Source: Serpula lacrymans var. lacrymans S7.9
Taxonomy: Eukaryota > Basidiomycota > Agaricomycetes > Boletales > Serpulaceae
Assembly (NCBI RefSeq): GCF_000218685.1
Contig: NW_006763294.1
Location: forward strand, 1,105,130-1,169,129
DNA length: 64,000 bases
Direction of reading: 5' to 3'
Part shown: positions 46,114 to 57,700 of the stretch, piece by piece
How positions within the stretch are numbered: the stretch's first letter is position 1
Layout of the letters: each line of letters begins with the position of its first letter
Notes under the pieces: model-generated
The model's database searches: none
Told to the model about the DNA's origin: nothing
What the model saw: the letters and a program-made list of their open reading frames with translations, nothing else
Position numbers and translations under genes: made by a program

Positions 46114-48463
46114 TTACCGCTGTTCTACTCCCTGAAAGCATAGTAAGGTTAGGTATCATCAATGCAATCAATTAGGCAGCAGATAATGAAACTTACTTCC
46201 TCCATCCAACTGACTTGTGCTTTCAGTTCCGTCAAACCGAAAAGCAGCACAACGTCGAACTTTATTCTGTAATGTATTCTGCCCCCACCAAGCCTAGTTG
46301 GCTTGAGGAAGCTGGCAACTTTCGATGTATCAGCACGAATTGTACATAAGGTCGAGAACATTGCTGCAGCCTCTTTAGTTCAAGAAATACGATAACTGGT
46401 TGGCATACTGACCTGGCTGCTCGTCTACCCATGCGGGCTTCGACAGGGGACCTCTATAGCACTGTATTTCCCCTTCAACCTGGCCACATTCGCTTATCGA
46501 AGTAACTTCTCTAAAGAATTGCTGTCGGAACTCTTGACTCTCCGAAACTCGGGTGCCCTAAGCCAGTTGTATATTTAGCATGAGACGTTCGGTCAGAATT
46601 ATAGCTCACTTTAGTAAGTATAGAGACGAAAGCGTTTGGAATATATAGCATCCCCGAAGGACCCATAGCTACAGTTTGCCTTCTGATCTGATGTTCAGGA
46701 TCTGTCGGATCAAAAGCTACACCGCACTCCGTTCCATATGTGTATCGTGCCACACGAGAGGAAACAAGATGGTCAATGTAATAAGACACAGCGCCGTCTG
46801 CGACAGCTTTGTTTCTAGACATCCGCAATACGTAGACGAGTGAGTGCGGAAAAAGGACTCACTGAAACTTACTCACACGTGGCTGTCAGGTCGACAAAAG
46901 TGAATACCAAGCGGCTGTAGATGTTTCTGTAAACTTGAGAACAGCCAGTCGCTCGCAGCAAACCCTCCAACCAGAAAGACCCACTTTCAAAATGATGAGA
47001 TTAACATTGGTCGAGTGAAAGACGTTGTATCATACCGAGATAGGCATCGACGCCTTTTGACGTTGTTGTTCGATTGCCTCTTTGATGCTTTCAATAGCTG
47101 GCTCGAATAGACTTGCAACATCGGCCCTACCAAGTCAACCATAAGAATGTTAAAGCAAGACGCCAACTCAGGTACCATACCCCTGCATTTTTAGCTGGCC
47201 AGAACGGATCTCATACTGGGGATCCTTGTCGCGAAGGGTACCAAATTTGATATACGACGGGTCCTCCGCATTCCGGAATCTCAATTTTGTAGTCTTGTCA
47301 AAAATCTCTTTCATTTGCCCCACGATCGCCGGGTCCCCAAATCGTGATTCTCGAAGTTTGTCTACAATAACGCAATCAATATATGAAGTATTCGCTCGAA
47401 ACAAATCAAAACTCACTCCGCAGAAATGTGTGTGCACGTAAAGTTACGAAAACTGACCCTTGCAGACGACCTGATACCTCAATACATCAGGCTTGACGAC
47501 CGGTCATGTTACTGATAACCTACATTCTGTGGGTGCAATCTCCTCGAATGACTGTGGCGATAGGCTCATAGAGTATGCACTCAAGTCAATCGTACCACCG
47601 CCCGCGTCAACGATAATCACTCCCTGTTCGTTCGATTCAGGCGCGGAGGGTGCTGAAGACGTAGTCTCAGCCATGACCAAAGGTTTGGACATGCTCTCCG
47701 AAGCAAACACGTTTGCGACACAGAAGTGAAGACTAGCCTCTCCCTCCGTCACAAGGTGAATCCGTGATTGTCCATCTTGCGTTGAAGGAATAAGGCCTGC
47801 AGCGACTGCAGCTCGCCTGATTTGACTTTGTTGTGGTCCTTCCCATCCGTTTGGATGAGAAAGGACGAACTCAATATTATTTTCGACCGATTTCAGCAAA
47901 TTCGAACCATTTGCATGGGTATCTTGGATATAGTTGCGCGCGCATTCGTAGAGATACTTCATGAAATCTCCCAGTACTTTGGTTCCACTCATATTTCCGG
48001 GCAGCACAGGAATGTCGTCGTCTTTGAAATGCGAATCTGTCAAGTTCTTTGCACGAAGGTGAAGCTTCCACCTATCGTTCGCAAGGCGAGTCAACTAAGA
48101 GACAGGTGAGGATGGTGTGACACGAACCATTCTAGTTTAACCCAATTGCTGTCCTCAGCCTGCTCGAGAATATGCTCTTGAAGAGCTTCAGCCCCTACGG
48201 CACGAACGACCCCTTGTTGGTCATACCACAAAATTGACGGTATTTTGGAATCGCCACCGACATGCTCTTGAGCAGGATACCTGAGGTAATATTGAGTATT
48301 AAACTGTACGTACATTCAAACGCCCCTACCTTGCTACGCCTTGTATTTTCGGCACTTCTCCTGGATCCAAGATGCAGTACGAAACCCCACTGTACGTTGT
48401 TCCGACGTCAAAAGCCAGCACAAGTTTGCGTGACAGACCAAGATATGGTTTCCGTGTCAGCAT
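46114..48463 (-). CDS. HSPA12-like Hsp70-family ATPase, copy 2
   Basis: Eleven exons (48463-48330, 48280-48128, 48071-47524, 47470-47417, 47361-47181, 47126-47036, 46983-46877, 46814-46610, 46557-46413, 46363-46197, 46131-46114) close exactly in phase to 600 residues. Nucleotide-binding loops are FDVGTTYSG near 18-26, VDAGGGTID near 250-258 and LVGGFAASDW near 392-401. Exon 3 contains both HPNGWEGPQQSQIRRA and the phosphate-2 loop, which copy 1 splits with an additional intron. A Ser/Ala-rich insert (AETTSSAPSAPESNEQ) precedes the phosphate-2 loop and is missing in copy 1. Both copies end with a tiny exon coding for a G-x-E-Q-R tail. It is divergent from coiled-coil gene 2, sharing a 465-bp upstream region. 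Confidence 0.92.
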
Positions 48464-48928
48464 TGAAACGTTAGAGGTATTGTTTGTATCCTTCAAAAAG
48501 TAAGACTATCCCCTTCACACCATTTGGACCCTTTCTTATACCTCCAGAGATCTTCGTCGTCCGCCTATGGTATATGTGATACTCTCCTATTCACGATCTG
48601 AGAACTCTGTGATATATTGCAAACGGGAACCAGTCACACACGTTGAAACCATTTAACGTCCACTGGCAGGATCAGGCCTGGAGTTTGTGGGCTCACTTAC
48701 ACGCCGAGGAATGCGTTATCAACGTGGAGTTCAAATCACCATGATGTCCGTGTTGTGTCCGTGTATGGCATGTACACGAAGCACGCCCCTACCTCATGTT
48801 GTAGCTGTTCTAGAAATACACAAGCGAAGCTTTGTCGCATTACCTCCTACGGCCTGACCATGAACTTTGCGACAGTTGGGTTAACTAGCTGGAAGTACTT
48901 CGCCTTCCCAATTCCTATAATCATCGGT
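48464..48928. promoter_or_regulatory. Divergent region, Hsp70 copy 2 / coiled-coil gene 2
   Basis: 465 bp between opposing start codons. It probably drives both genes. The coiled-coil frame is open upstream to 48755, so part of this stretch could be coding if an earlier start is used. Confidence 0.45.
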
Positions 48929-50347
48929 ATGCAGCGAGCAGTCAGACGCTACATACCGCTGCAATGGATGCCAAGTATCACACGAAACAGCACAAGGTCA
49001 AAAGAAATCGCAGAGAGAGAGGATGAAGCGAGAAAGCGGAGTGAACTCGAGGACCAATTACAGAAGGCTGGGGACGAGTTGACAAATTTGGAAGAAAAGC
49101 GCGCAAAGGCGGAGCAGGATATTCGGAGACTTAACGATCAGAATAATCAGCTGAAGGAACTGCTGCAGCGGGAGCGTGACGACAAAACGAAACTACAAGA
49201 GAAGCTGTGGCGAGAGGCAAAGGAAAAAGGAGATCTACAGGAGTCGATGAAACGGACTTTGACGGAATATGGTTCCCTTAAGCAACGATCAGAGACGCAG
49301 GACAGAGAAATCAAAGCGATGAAGAACGAACTCGTGCACCTGATAGCCCAACGCGACGAGACGCACGCACTACTGGAAACACGCACTCGTGAGCTCAAAG
49401 GTGCACAAGCTTTCCTAACCAAGGCGGACATTTTGTCGGGTGCAGAGGTGATTGCAATGGTAGAAGGGTTGAACTCGGAGATAATGCAGACGGCAGCCTT
49501 CATTACTGATTCCTTTGATTTCGATCGAGAGCAAACAGATAAGGGTATCGTGACGGAAGCTAGCGCGAGGGTTAACGACCTGCTGGGGTCTATGATGGCC
49601 CATCTGTTGAATACCATACGACACAGCGACGACCCTATGCTAATTCAAATAGCCCTACAAGCTTCGATGGCGGCTTACTCTGTGTGGATGGTGGGATCAT
49701 GGGATTTTGACGTCTTGCAGGCAGAACAGCCACTGGCGGAGATCTACGCTGATATTCAAGAATTAGGCAAGGCCATATAATGTTCATATACATCTAAGCT
49801 CACGTTTTCTTTTGACATAGAGAATCAAGCCGTCGCAGGAAGATGGCGTGCGCTCACACGAGCCCATGCACAACGCATAGGTCATAGAGAGAATGATGAT
49901 GTGTCTGCAGCCTTGGTTACGCACCTTAGTGACGCACTCGTCGAAGTCTTGGTCGCTGCTGGATGCGCTGGAACTTATGAGGCGACATATCGGACGTTCG
50001 CCTCAAAGTTCGGAGAAAGGTTGCTGACTGTTGTCAAAATGGCACTTCGCTTGAACAAGGCGATAGGAGAGGATGTCACATCAGCTGATCTACAGATCAT
50101 CCACTTTCCCTCTGGACAAACCTACAACCCTGCCTCCATGGTCGATGCCTTTGGGGAAGACAAGGTTCTAAACGAGAACAGTCAAGGGACTGATCATGTC
50201 CTCTGCACGACCGATCTAGGGCTGCGTAGAATGGAGAGGGTGTCCAAAGAGGGTAAAGCAGAGTTCCAAATAACGGTGCTTCGCAAGCCAAAGGTGGCAC
50301 TAGAAACAGTTGTGGAGAGCATGGAGAAAGAGGATATGGACACTTGA
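48929..50347 (+). CDS. Long coiled-coil protein, copy 2
   Basis: Two exons (48929-49766 and 49821-50347) give 454 residues. About residues 25-170 form a charged coiled coil. The C-terminal blocks RELKGAQAFLTKAD, GRWRALTRAH, LNKAIGEDVTS, CTTDLGLRRM and KPKVALETVVES match coiled-coil gene 1. Joining the exons requires a GC donor (tag followed by gcaagg) at 49767. Reading straight on would hit a stop at 49780 and lose the conserved C-terminus, and the phase matches the GT-AG intron of copy 1. The start is uncertain; Mets at 48929 and 48968 are both plausible. It is shorter than copy 1, mainly through loss of coil. Confidence 0.78.
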
Positions 50348-50599
50348 TACTTTTTATTTATTTACCTGAGACGAAGAGCGTTGATGATGGGACGATGGTA
50401 TCCGGGAGTTATCTCACCTGCATTTACAACTATTCGATATCTATTATATATACGTCCAAAGAACTGTAGCTGGATAACAGTTCAGGCATTCCAAATGTCC
50501 GGTATGATCTTTGTAAAGTAACATGTAGATTTTACTCAGATGTAAACTATCATTCACGAACATTAGCTCGGAGCAAATATACAAATATAGATTGCTTGC

Positions 50600-52054
50600 C
50601 TAGCCGACAACGGATTCTGGTGGGGATGAGCTCTCCTGAGATGGCTTCTCATCAGGCGCTGGGTGTGCCTTCTCCCACTCTTTCAATGCCGTTTCAAAAT
50701 GCTCCCATACTGATTGACCAAGGTCGACGCCGCCCCATTCGCCATCGTCTGGTATAGGAATATCTTTCTCTTCCCCTTTCTTGCCGGAATCCAACGACGA
50801 AGGTGGACGCTCAAGTGGAGGAACTTTGAGATTAACAACAGCACACTCTCTGTATAGTGCCCCGGCCTTCAGAACTTCTTCAGGGAGGGCATCGCCCAGC
50901 ACTGGATCGCTAGGCCCAGACTTGAGAGGTGCGCTTTTGAAAGGCGTTGGAAGGAAAAGCACATGCAAAATCGACTGTATTGCCGATGCAGGAGCTTTCG
51001 TCAGAAGTCGAAGGAAAGGTTGCAACAGGATATAGCTTCAAAAGTAGCTAGATAAACAATGTGATAATTACCAACGAAATACAAAACACGTACAAGAATA
51101 TACCAGTCGTAGACCGAACAGAATTACTGTCAGCACTCAAGAGAGGCGCAATAGTATCCGATCTGCTTATACCAGGGCAGACAGAGACGGCGACAATATT
51201 GGACTTTTGCACCCTTTCACTTACTACATGGACGGTGCTCGTGTTTTCCTCGGTTTTCGGTACTTGGGCTCCTGATGGTAGAGCATCTAGAATTCGTTGT
51301 AAATGACGTGTGAAGATGGCCATCTGTAAAGACCTTCTTCCCTCGTGAAGAAACAAAGACGACGATTTGGCCACAGGTTTTACAGGGGAGTAAGATGGAG
51401 CTGCTGCTGCATAGAAGGGATTGACAACGTTTACAATGCGGATGTCTCGTTCGATTGGAGCAACGAGTAAAGCTGGGAGGAGGAGTGTGATGATCAGGAA
51501 GGTGGCCAGCGATGCCTCGTGTCTCTGTTCGGATGCAGAAGAGACAGAGTCACTGGAGAATATAGAGCCTATATGCTGATATTCATGAGCAAAAACAAGA
51601 GCGTCCAATCTTTGTTCCTTTCCAGTCAAGAAACGCATGCAAAATGATCGCACGGAGTTGGGAGAGGTGAGGTCACATTCTTCTGCGAAAATCTGATCGT
51701 TTTTCGTCGAAGACCGCAGCAATGTTACCAGAATATCCACCTCCGGGGATTCGATGGGTTTCTGTGAAAGGGCAATTATATGTGCCCCTCTTTCAGCTAG
51801 AGACTGGATAAGAATCAAACCCGATGGTGTGAAACCACCCTGGGAGTTGCGGTCAGAAATGTGAGGAATGCAGCTCAAAGCACACTTACTGTAATTAAAA
51901 TGGTACGAGCATGAAGATCACGTTCGCGAGAGGTAGTCCGGCCTTGTGCAAATGCATGTACCACGACTACGACGAGAATGGCTACGGCGGTGGGCACGAA
52001 GTATTTGGATGGTAAAATGGCGTTGACCGCCGCTTCAGCCATCTTGAGAACCAT
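50600..52054 (-). CDS. SDR-like membrane-anchored oxidoreductase
   Basis: Three exons (52054-51890, 51839-51094, 51035-50600) close in phase to 448 residues. An N-terminal anchor (KYFVPTAVAILVVVVVHAF) is followed by a short-chain dehydrogenase-like Rossmann start TILITGGFTPSGL, interrupted by intron 1 exactly in the glycine loop. ERGAHIIALS and a CDLTSPNSV equivalent of the adenine-binding segment follow. The usual YxxxK catalytic pair is not obvious. A second hydrophobic region near the end (IFFYILLQPFLRLL) precedes an acidic Pro-rich tail. This resembles the fungal Pbr1-type group, but the assignment is tentative. It shares a short divergent promoter with CCT8. Confidence 0.7.
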
Positions 52055-52279
52055 GCTGTAATCAGTGAATCTGTGGAGGGATAAATAGACTGTTCAGTTT
52101 AACAAGAATGCATGTAAAGGTATAAGGTAAGGAGTCACTAGTGTCTGTCAGGAAATAAGCTGTGGACACCGTGACTGAGCAAATGTGGTGGCGCGGAGTC
52201 TCAACCAAAAAAGTCGCAATAAGCGTAATCACTTTGGACGCGTTTCTCAATCGCGCCTGCTGTCTTTGACCCAACAAAC
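52055..52279. promoter_or_regulatory. Bidirectional promoter, SDR-like gene / CCT8
   Basis: Only 225 bp separates the two start codons, so both core promoters and 5' UTRs must fit here. No TATA box is obvious in either direction. Confidence 0.5.
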
Positions 52280-54324
52280 ATGTCGCTCAAAGTACCCAAG
52301 GCCAGCAATATCCAGCTTTTCAAAGACGGCTACAAGGTATGATTGTACGTTGCTTTTGTACCAGTCATCTAACGAATCACGTTTGCAGCAAGTCCAAGGG
52401 CTTGAGGATGCCGTTCTCCGTAACATACAGGCTGTCTCTGAATTATCTGATCTGGTACGCACGAGTTTTGGGCCAAACGGTATGAGACGTAATACAACCT
52501 TTAAGCCACTATACTGATCATATTTTAGGTCGCAACAAACTCTTGATCAATCATCTTGGCCGACTTTTCGTGACTTCTGATGCGGCAACTATCATTCGTG
52601 AGGTCGAGGTCGTTCACCCTGCCGCAAAACTTCTCGTAATGGCCTCGCAAGCTCAAGAGTCTGAGGTAGGCTCAGATTATCTCAATATGTTATCCCCTGT
52701 AACTGAGATGTGGTTAGATGGGTGATGCGACGAATATGGTTATTATATTCGCGGGTGAGTTGCTGAAGAAGGCGGAAAATCTGCTAGTGATGGGCTTGCA
52801 TCCGAGTGAGGTCATCAAAGGTTACGAGCTTGCATGTTCGAAGGCATTGACTGAGCTAGAAAGTACGTCTGTCATCATCTATATAGCAAAACAGGCCGGC
52901 TCACGATCAGCTCAGATCTATCGACATCCAGTTTGCCTTCACCGTTCACCCACTCAAGTTTGGCTGAGGCACTGAAACCTGCTATTGCCTCGAAGCAATA
53001 TGGCTTTGAGGATATCTTATCGTCTCTGGTTGCAGAAGCTGCGCTTGCAGTCATGCCAAAGAACCCAAAATACTTCAATGTTGATAATGTTCGCGTAGTA
53101 AAGATCATGGGTGGCAGTCTTAGTGGTAGTCGTGTAGTTCAGGGAATGGTGTTTGGACGCGAGCCAGAAGGTATGATATCGTCTCATGGTTAATGTTAGA
53201 GTCTTAACTGAGACATCTCAAAGGAATGGTGAAAAAGGTAGCGAAGGCCAAGGTTGCGGTCTTCACCTCGGCACTAGATGTTGCTCAGACAGAAACAAAA
53301 GGCACGGTACTTATAAAGAATGCTGATGAAATGTTGAACTTCACTCGCGGAGAGGAGAAACATCTCGAAAAGGTACGTATATCATATCATAGCTGTCAAT
53401 TAGTTCACTAATGATATAAAAAGATCTTCCAAGAGATCGCTGACTCTGGGATCAAAGTGATCATAGCTGGTTCGAGTGTTGGAGAGCTTGCCCTTCATTA
53501 TCTCAATCGTCTCAACATCGCGGTCCTGAAAGTTTTGTCCAAGTTTGAACTACGTCGTCTCTGTCGTGTTGTCAATGCTACCCCATTGGCCCGGATGGGT
53601 GCTCCTACCCCCGAAGAGGCTGGGTTTGTAGATGTCTTTGAAACCATCGAAATTGGTGGCGACCGAGTTACTGTTCTTCGCCAGCTAGTTGATGGAGATG
53701 CTGGCTACAGTGGATTAGGAGAGAAGACCCAAACTGCTACCATAGTATTACGTGGTGCAACGTCAAATCATCTCGATGATCTCGAGCGCGCTATTGATGA
53801 CGGCACTAACGTCATCAAGGCACTCATGAAGGACCCTAAATTAGTCCCCGGCGCTGGCGCAACAGAGCTGGAACTCGGCAGACGAGTTGAGGCGTATGGG
53901 AGTGGCTTGAAGGGTCTTGCGCAGCACGCCGTGAAGCGTTATGCTACCGCTTTGGAGGTTATACCGCGAACACTGGCCGAAAATGCTATGGGTGGATCTG
54001 AAGGCAACGAAGTTCTCAGTCGACTTTGGGCTAAACACGAGCAAAAAGGTGGCGAAGCCTGGGGTGTTGACGTCGAGGTATGTAATGCCTCATGGGTACT
54101 GTTTGATGTTTGCTAACGGAGCCTAATGTAAACAGAACGAATCGGATGGTACTCTGTTGGCTACAGAGCACAAGATTCTCGACTCGTTAGCCGCAAAAAC
54201 ATGGGCGATTCGTCTGGCTACTGAGGCAGCTGTATCAGTCCTCAGTGTTGATAGCATCATCATGAGCAAACCTGCAGGCGGACCTAAAGTACCGCAACAA
54301 GCGGGGAACTGGGATGAAGATTAG
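52280..54324 (+). CDS. CCT8: T-complex chaperonin subunit theta
   Basis: One of eight subunits of the cytosolic CCT/TRiC ring that folds actin and tubulin. Eight exons (52280-52336, 52389-52479, 52529-52665, 52718-52862, 52916-53170, 53224-53372, 53424-54077, 54136-54324) close in phase to 558 residues, the expected length. The chaperonin ATP motifs are visible: RTSFGPNG near 50 and GDATNM near 97-102, where other subunits have GDGTT. VVQGMVF, GDAGYSGLGEK, TIVLRGAT and GAGATELELGRR follow. The C-terminal part reads ALEVIPRTLAENAG-like (ENAMGGSEG). The theta assignment rests on the MSLKVPKASNIQLFKDGYK start and the GDATN variant. Confidence 0.93.
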
Positions 54325-54714
54325 AAACAATGATCTAGTACATACAACTATACGATAATTTTGTGCACGAGGCAGACTGGATAAATACTCCATCCGCAAG
54401 AAGTAAAAATCTTGTTAGAAGACTAAGTGAAAAAGGAGAGTGATATACGAAAGCGATAGCGGTATCGTATCGATAAATACAAGTCCACTGGTGATACTGT
54501 CACCTCATCTGAAGAGTATTGTAATTAACCAACACTCGAACAAGCATATGGGGCGCTGTAGCGCGAGCTCTGAGGCTAGTCCGATTGATATACTATGACA
54601 TTGTCGAAGGTCCGTCCCTAACAAAGGAGAATGTGAGAATGAAACCTATGAAGTACGTACAGGTGATGCGAAGAGTGGCAGATTGGAATGTCCATGAGTA
54701 ATCGCACAATGAAA
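54325..54714. other. Convergent 3' intergenic region
   Basis: 390 bp between the stop codons of CCT8 (+) and the Bem2-like gene (-). It presumably carries both 3' UTRs; nothing else is seen. Confidence 0.45.
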
Positions 54715-57700
54715 TCAATCTTCAGCATCCGAGGCATTAGGAGAAGGCATATCCTCCTCCTCTTCGTCCTCTTCGAGGATAGGCTCCTCTATATCATCAT
54801 CATCTGCATCATTATCTGCTTCTTCCAGGTCGTCATCGAAAATGACATGTAACTACGATGGTATCCCATTAGCGCTTATAGCTTTCTTGTTGTTAAATGA
54901 ACCTACATGAGTAATTAAAGCTTTAACAAGTTTGTGCGTATGGCCCATATTTGCCAGTATGAGAGCGAAATCGTTCTGAGGAGCGCGAAGCAAATTAGGA
55001 CTGAAAACGATGGCAAGTGCCTCAGCGGTCATCTGATTGTTCTCTTCGTAGTCGGTTACTCTATGCCACGAACGAGATATTAGGGACGCAAAAAACCTGG
55101 TAAACGCCCACTCACTTATCGAGATGTTCAGCCACCCGCTTGAGCAGATCGAAATTTGCCTGAGGTAAGCCTTGGACGACGCGGCGTATGCTAGTGAGCC
55201 GCGACTCGAGATCATCAAGTTCTGTTGACTACCATTAGGATCAGTTCACAAGGAATAGTATAAACATACTCATAACATCAATGACGTTGTAGTAAGCAGA
55301 AGCTGGGAAAACAGGTTCTGGGAGCACTCGGAACCACGACTTCACGAGGTCGCATACAGCATGTATGTCTGTAGATGGCGTAATTGGTGACTCGCCTGAA
55401 CAGATCAGAGTTAAGTATGGAAATGAATTATAGATTGCAAACTTGTACCTCGATTGAAAGCCTCTCGAAGAGCACTGATCTCAGAAGTAGCGCCAGCAAT
55501 GCGGTCTATATTCAAGTTAGAAGACGTAACCATGAATGAGGCTCTCGATCTCACAAATTCCCACTTCAGTCAAACCTCGAGTCTCTACTTCCAGCAAGCA
55601 TCGTTCCATGACGGAAGGGATGGTCCCTGGTTCGATGTCCAGACCTTCAGATTCACGGCGAAGCAAAAATTCGAGCTCGACACCGAAGACTGCAAAGTTA
55701 TTAGAAGAAGCGAAAGCAGAATGGTCTACGTAACTTACCAGCCGTTGGGTCGCGTGAAGCCGAAGTAGCCACAGGCTGATTATGAATATGATCTGATAGC
55801 TGGGGTTTGGGCGAATTTCCAAGATATGTTAAACGCCGCTTGGCAGCAATCTTTGCAACACGGTTGATATGGTCGATCCAAAATATCATCTCCCTTCTTG
55901 AGATGGCTTGGAGAAGGTAATGACCACCGTCTTCAGTATCGAGCTGGAAAGTGAACGATCTATCGTTGTTGATAAACTGCGCTACCTTTGCATCAACAAT
56001 GCTAAGTACGAGGGATGGTTTTCCAGAAGGACTGAAGTCTAGCTCCGCAGGTGACCGCTTGATAGTAGGATAAGTGTTATCCGTGAACGCACTCGAGATC
56101 GGCCTCATTAATTGGAAGAATGCTGATGACATGCTTTTCTTGTTCCGATGCTGTTTTTGCAACTGTGAAACGGGTTTCCGGGGTCGCATAGCTTTATTTA
56201 AGTAGTCATCTCGTTTATCATTGCGCTGCTGTTCTTGCTTCTTTTCCTTGCTTAGTCGGTCGCGCAAGTGCCTGTCCCGCTTGTTCTTCTCCTGTTGGAC
56301 CACAACAAGCTTTTGGAAAGGGCGAGCTGCCTTCTTGGCAGAAGAAGTACCGTTGACACTGGCCTGAAGGGCTTCGCGGTGTGCTTCATCTTTAATAAAT
56401 TTGTGATCGAAGTGTAATACTGTGACTTCTTTCTCAATATTATTCAAGCGCTCGAAATCTTTTCGGTCGATATCCTCACGCTGACGAGTCGGGCGCAACA
56501 TACTGAGGGATGGATTGTTCTGTATGAAATTGCACAGGTGCCTAGAAGATCGTCAAGTAAGGCCTCGAACGGTGAAGCGAGACACTCCTTACCTGCGCTT
56601 GTCAAGATTGATGATATTTTGATTATCCTCGGGGGAAGATGTGACAGCATTGGGAATACTAACGATCTCTAGCATGCGTTCCAAGAGCCAGCTCATGTCG
56701 ACCACCAAAGCCTCAGAACCCGGCCTTCTTTGGGACGTCGGTCTGGACAGCAGAGAGGTGAGGCTATCACATTGTGCGCCACGGACTACTGCAACGTTCT
56801 GCCATGCGCGGTGATGCATACGGCTTTCCACACTGATGACGGCTGAAACAACCACAGCCTCTACGAAAGAGCGCACACATGGTTGATCGGCGCATCCTAG
56901 TACGACTGGACCATTATAGTGGCGCAATCGTGCTATTTCAATAGCTCGTAAACAGAAGTCCATACGTTTCTGGCGCAATCGCAGCCCTAACCTTGGAGCC
57001 ACGAGTTTTGAAGTCAACCATTTGCGCAAAATAGTGTATGCCCGAATGCAGCTTCGAATGCTAGGAGGCAAGATCCGGTAAATGACATCTTGAGATAATT
57101 CGGAAATCATAGACGATGGCTCGATCTCTAAGATGTGTGAGTACATAGTCTGTATCTCAACATCGTCTGTTGAAGGTATATCTCGAGTTGGGAACCACCC
57201 TGTTCGGTCTGCGCTTTGAACTTCAAGCAGATCAGAAGTTATGAAAAGATCCTATAGAAAATACTAACGTCAGTAACGCAAGCATAAATAAGAATGAGAA
57301 AAATCACCTCCTCGCTAACATTACTAAATGCTGCGCCTGCCATAGCGTCAATATTATCGACAAATTCTTCCGGACTAATTCGGTCAATATCTGGAGCTTC
57401 TTTACCAAAACTGCGTGTCCTGGACCCAACAGGGGTCCTAGATTTGACGATGGAACGTGTTGGTGGCCTCATAGTATTCGATTCGAACGTGATAAAAACA
57501 TGCGTTCTGCTCTTTTCTAGAGCAGACCAAGCTTCAAATACAGCTGGCTCGTCCGAAGAATCGACGTCTGGCAAGGAATGTTCAGCACCCCTATCCAAGA
57601 AAGTTCGCACCGTGGCGTAGAGCTGGACATCGTCAAGACAATCCTGCCCACCACCACCAAACGTTATCCATTCTTTTATGGCTTCTAATACTTCGGATCG

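Noticed and set aside
52875..53108. Antisense frames within CCT8
   Set aside because: Shadow frames of a certain chaperonin gene.
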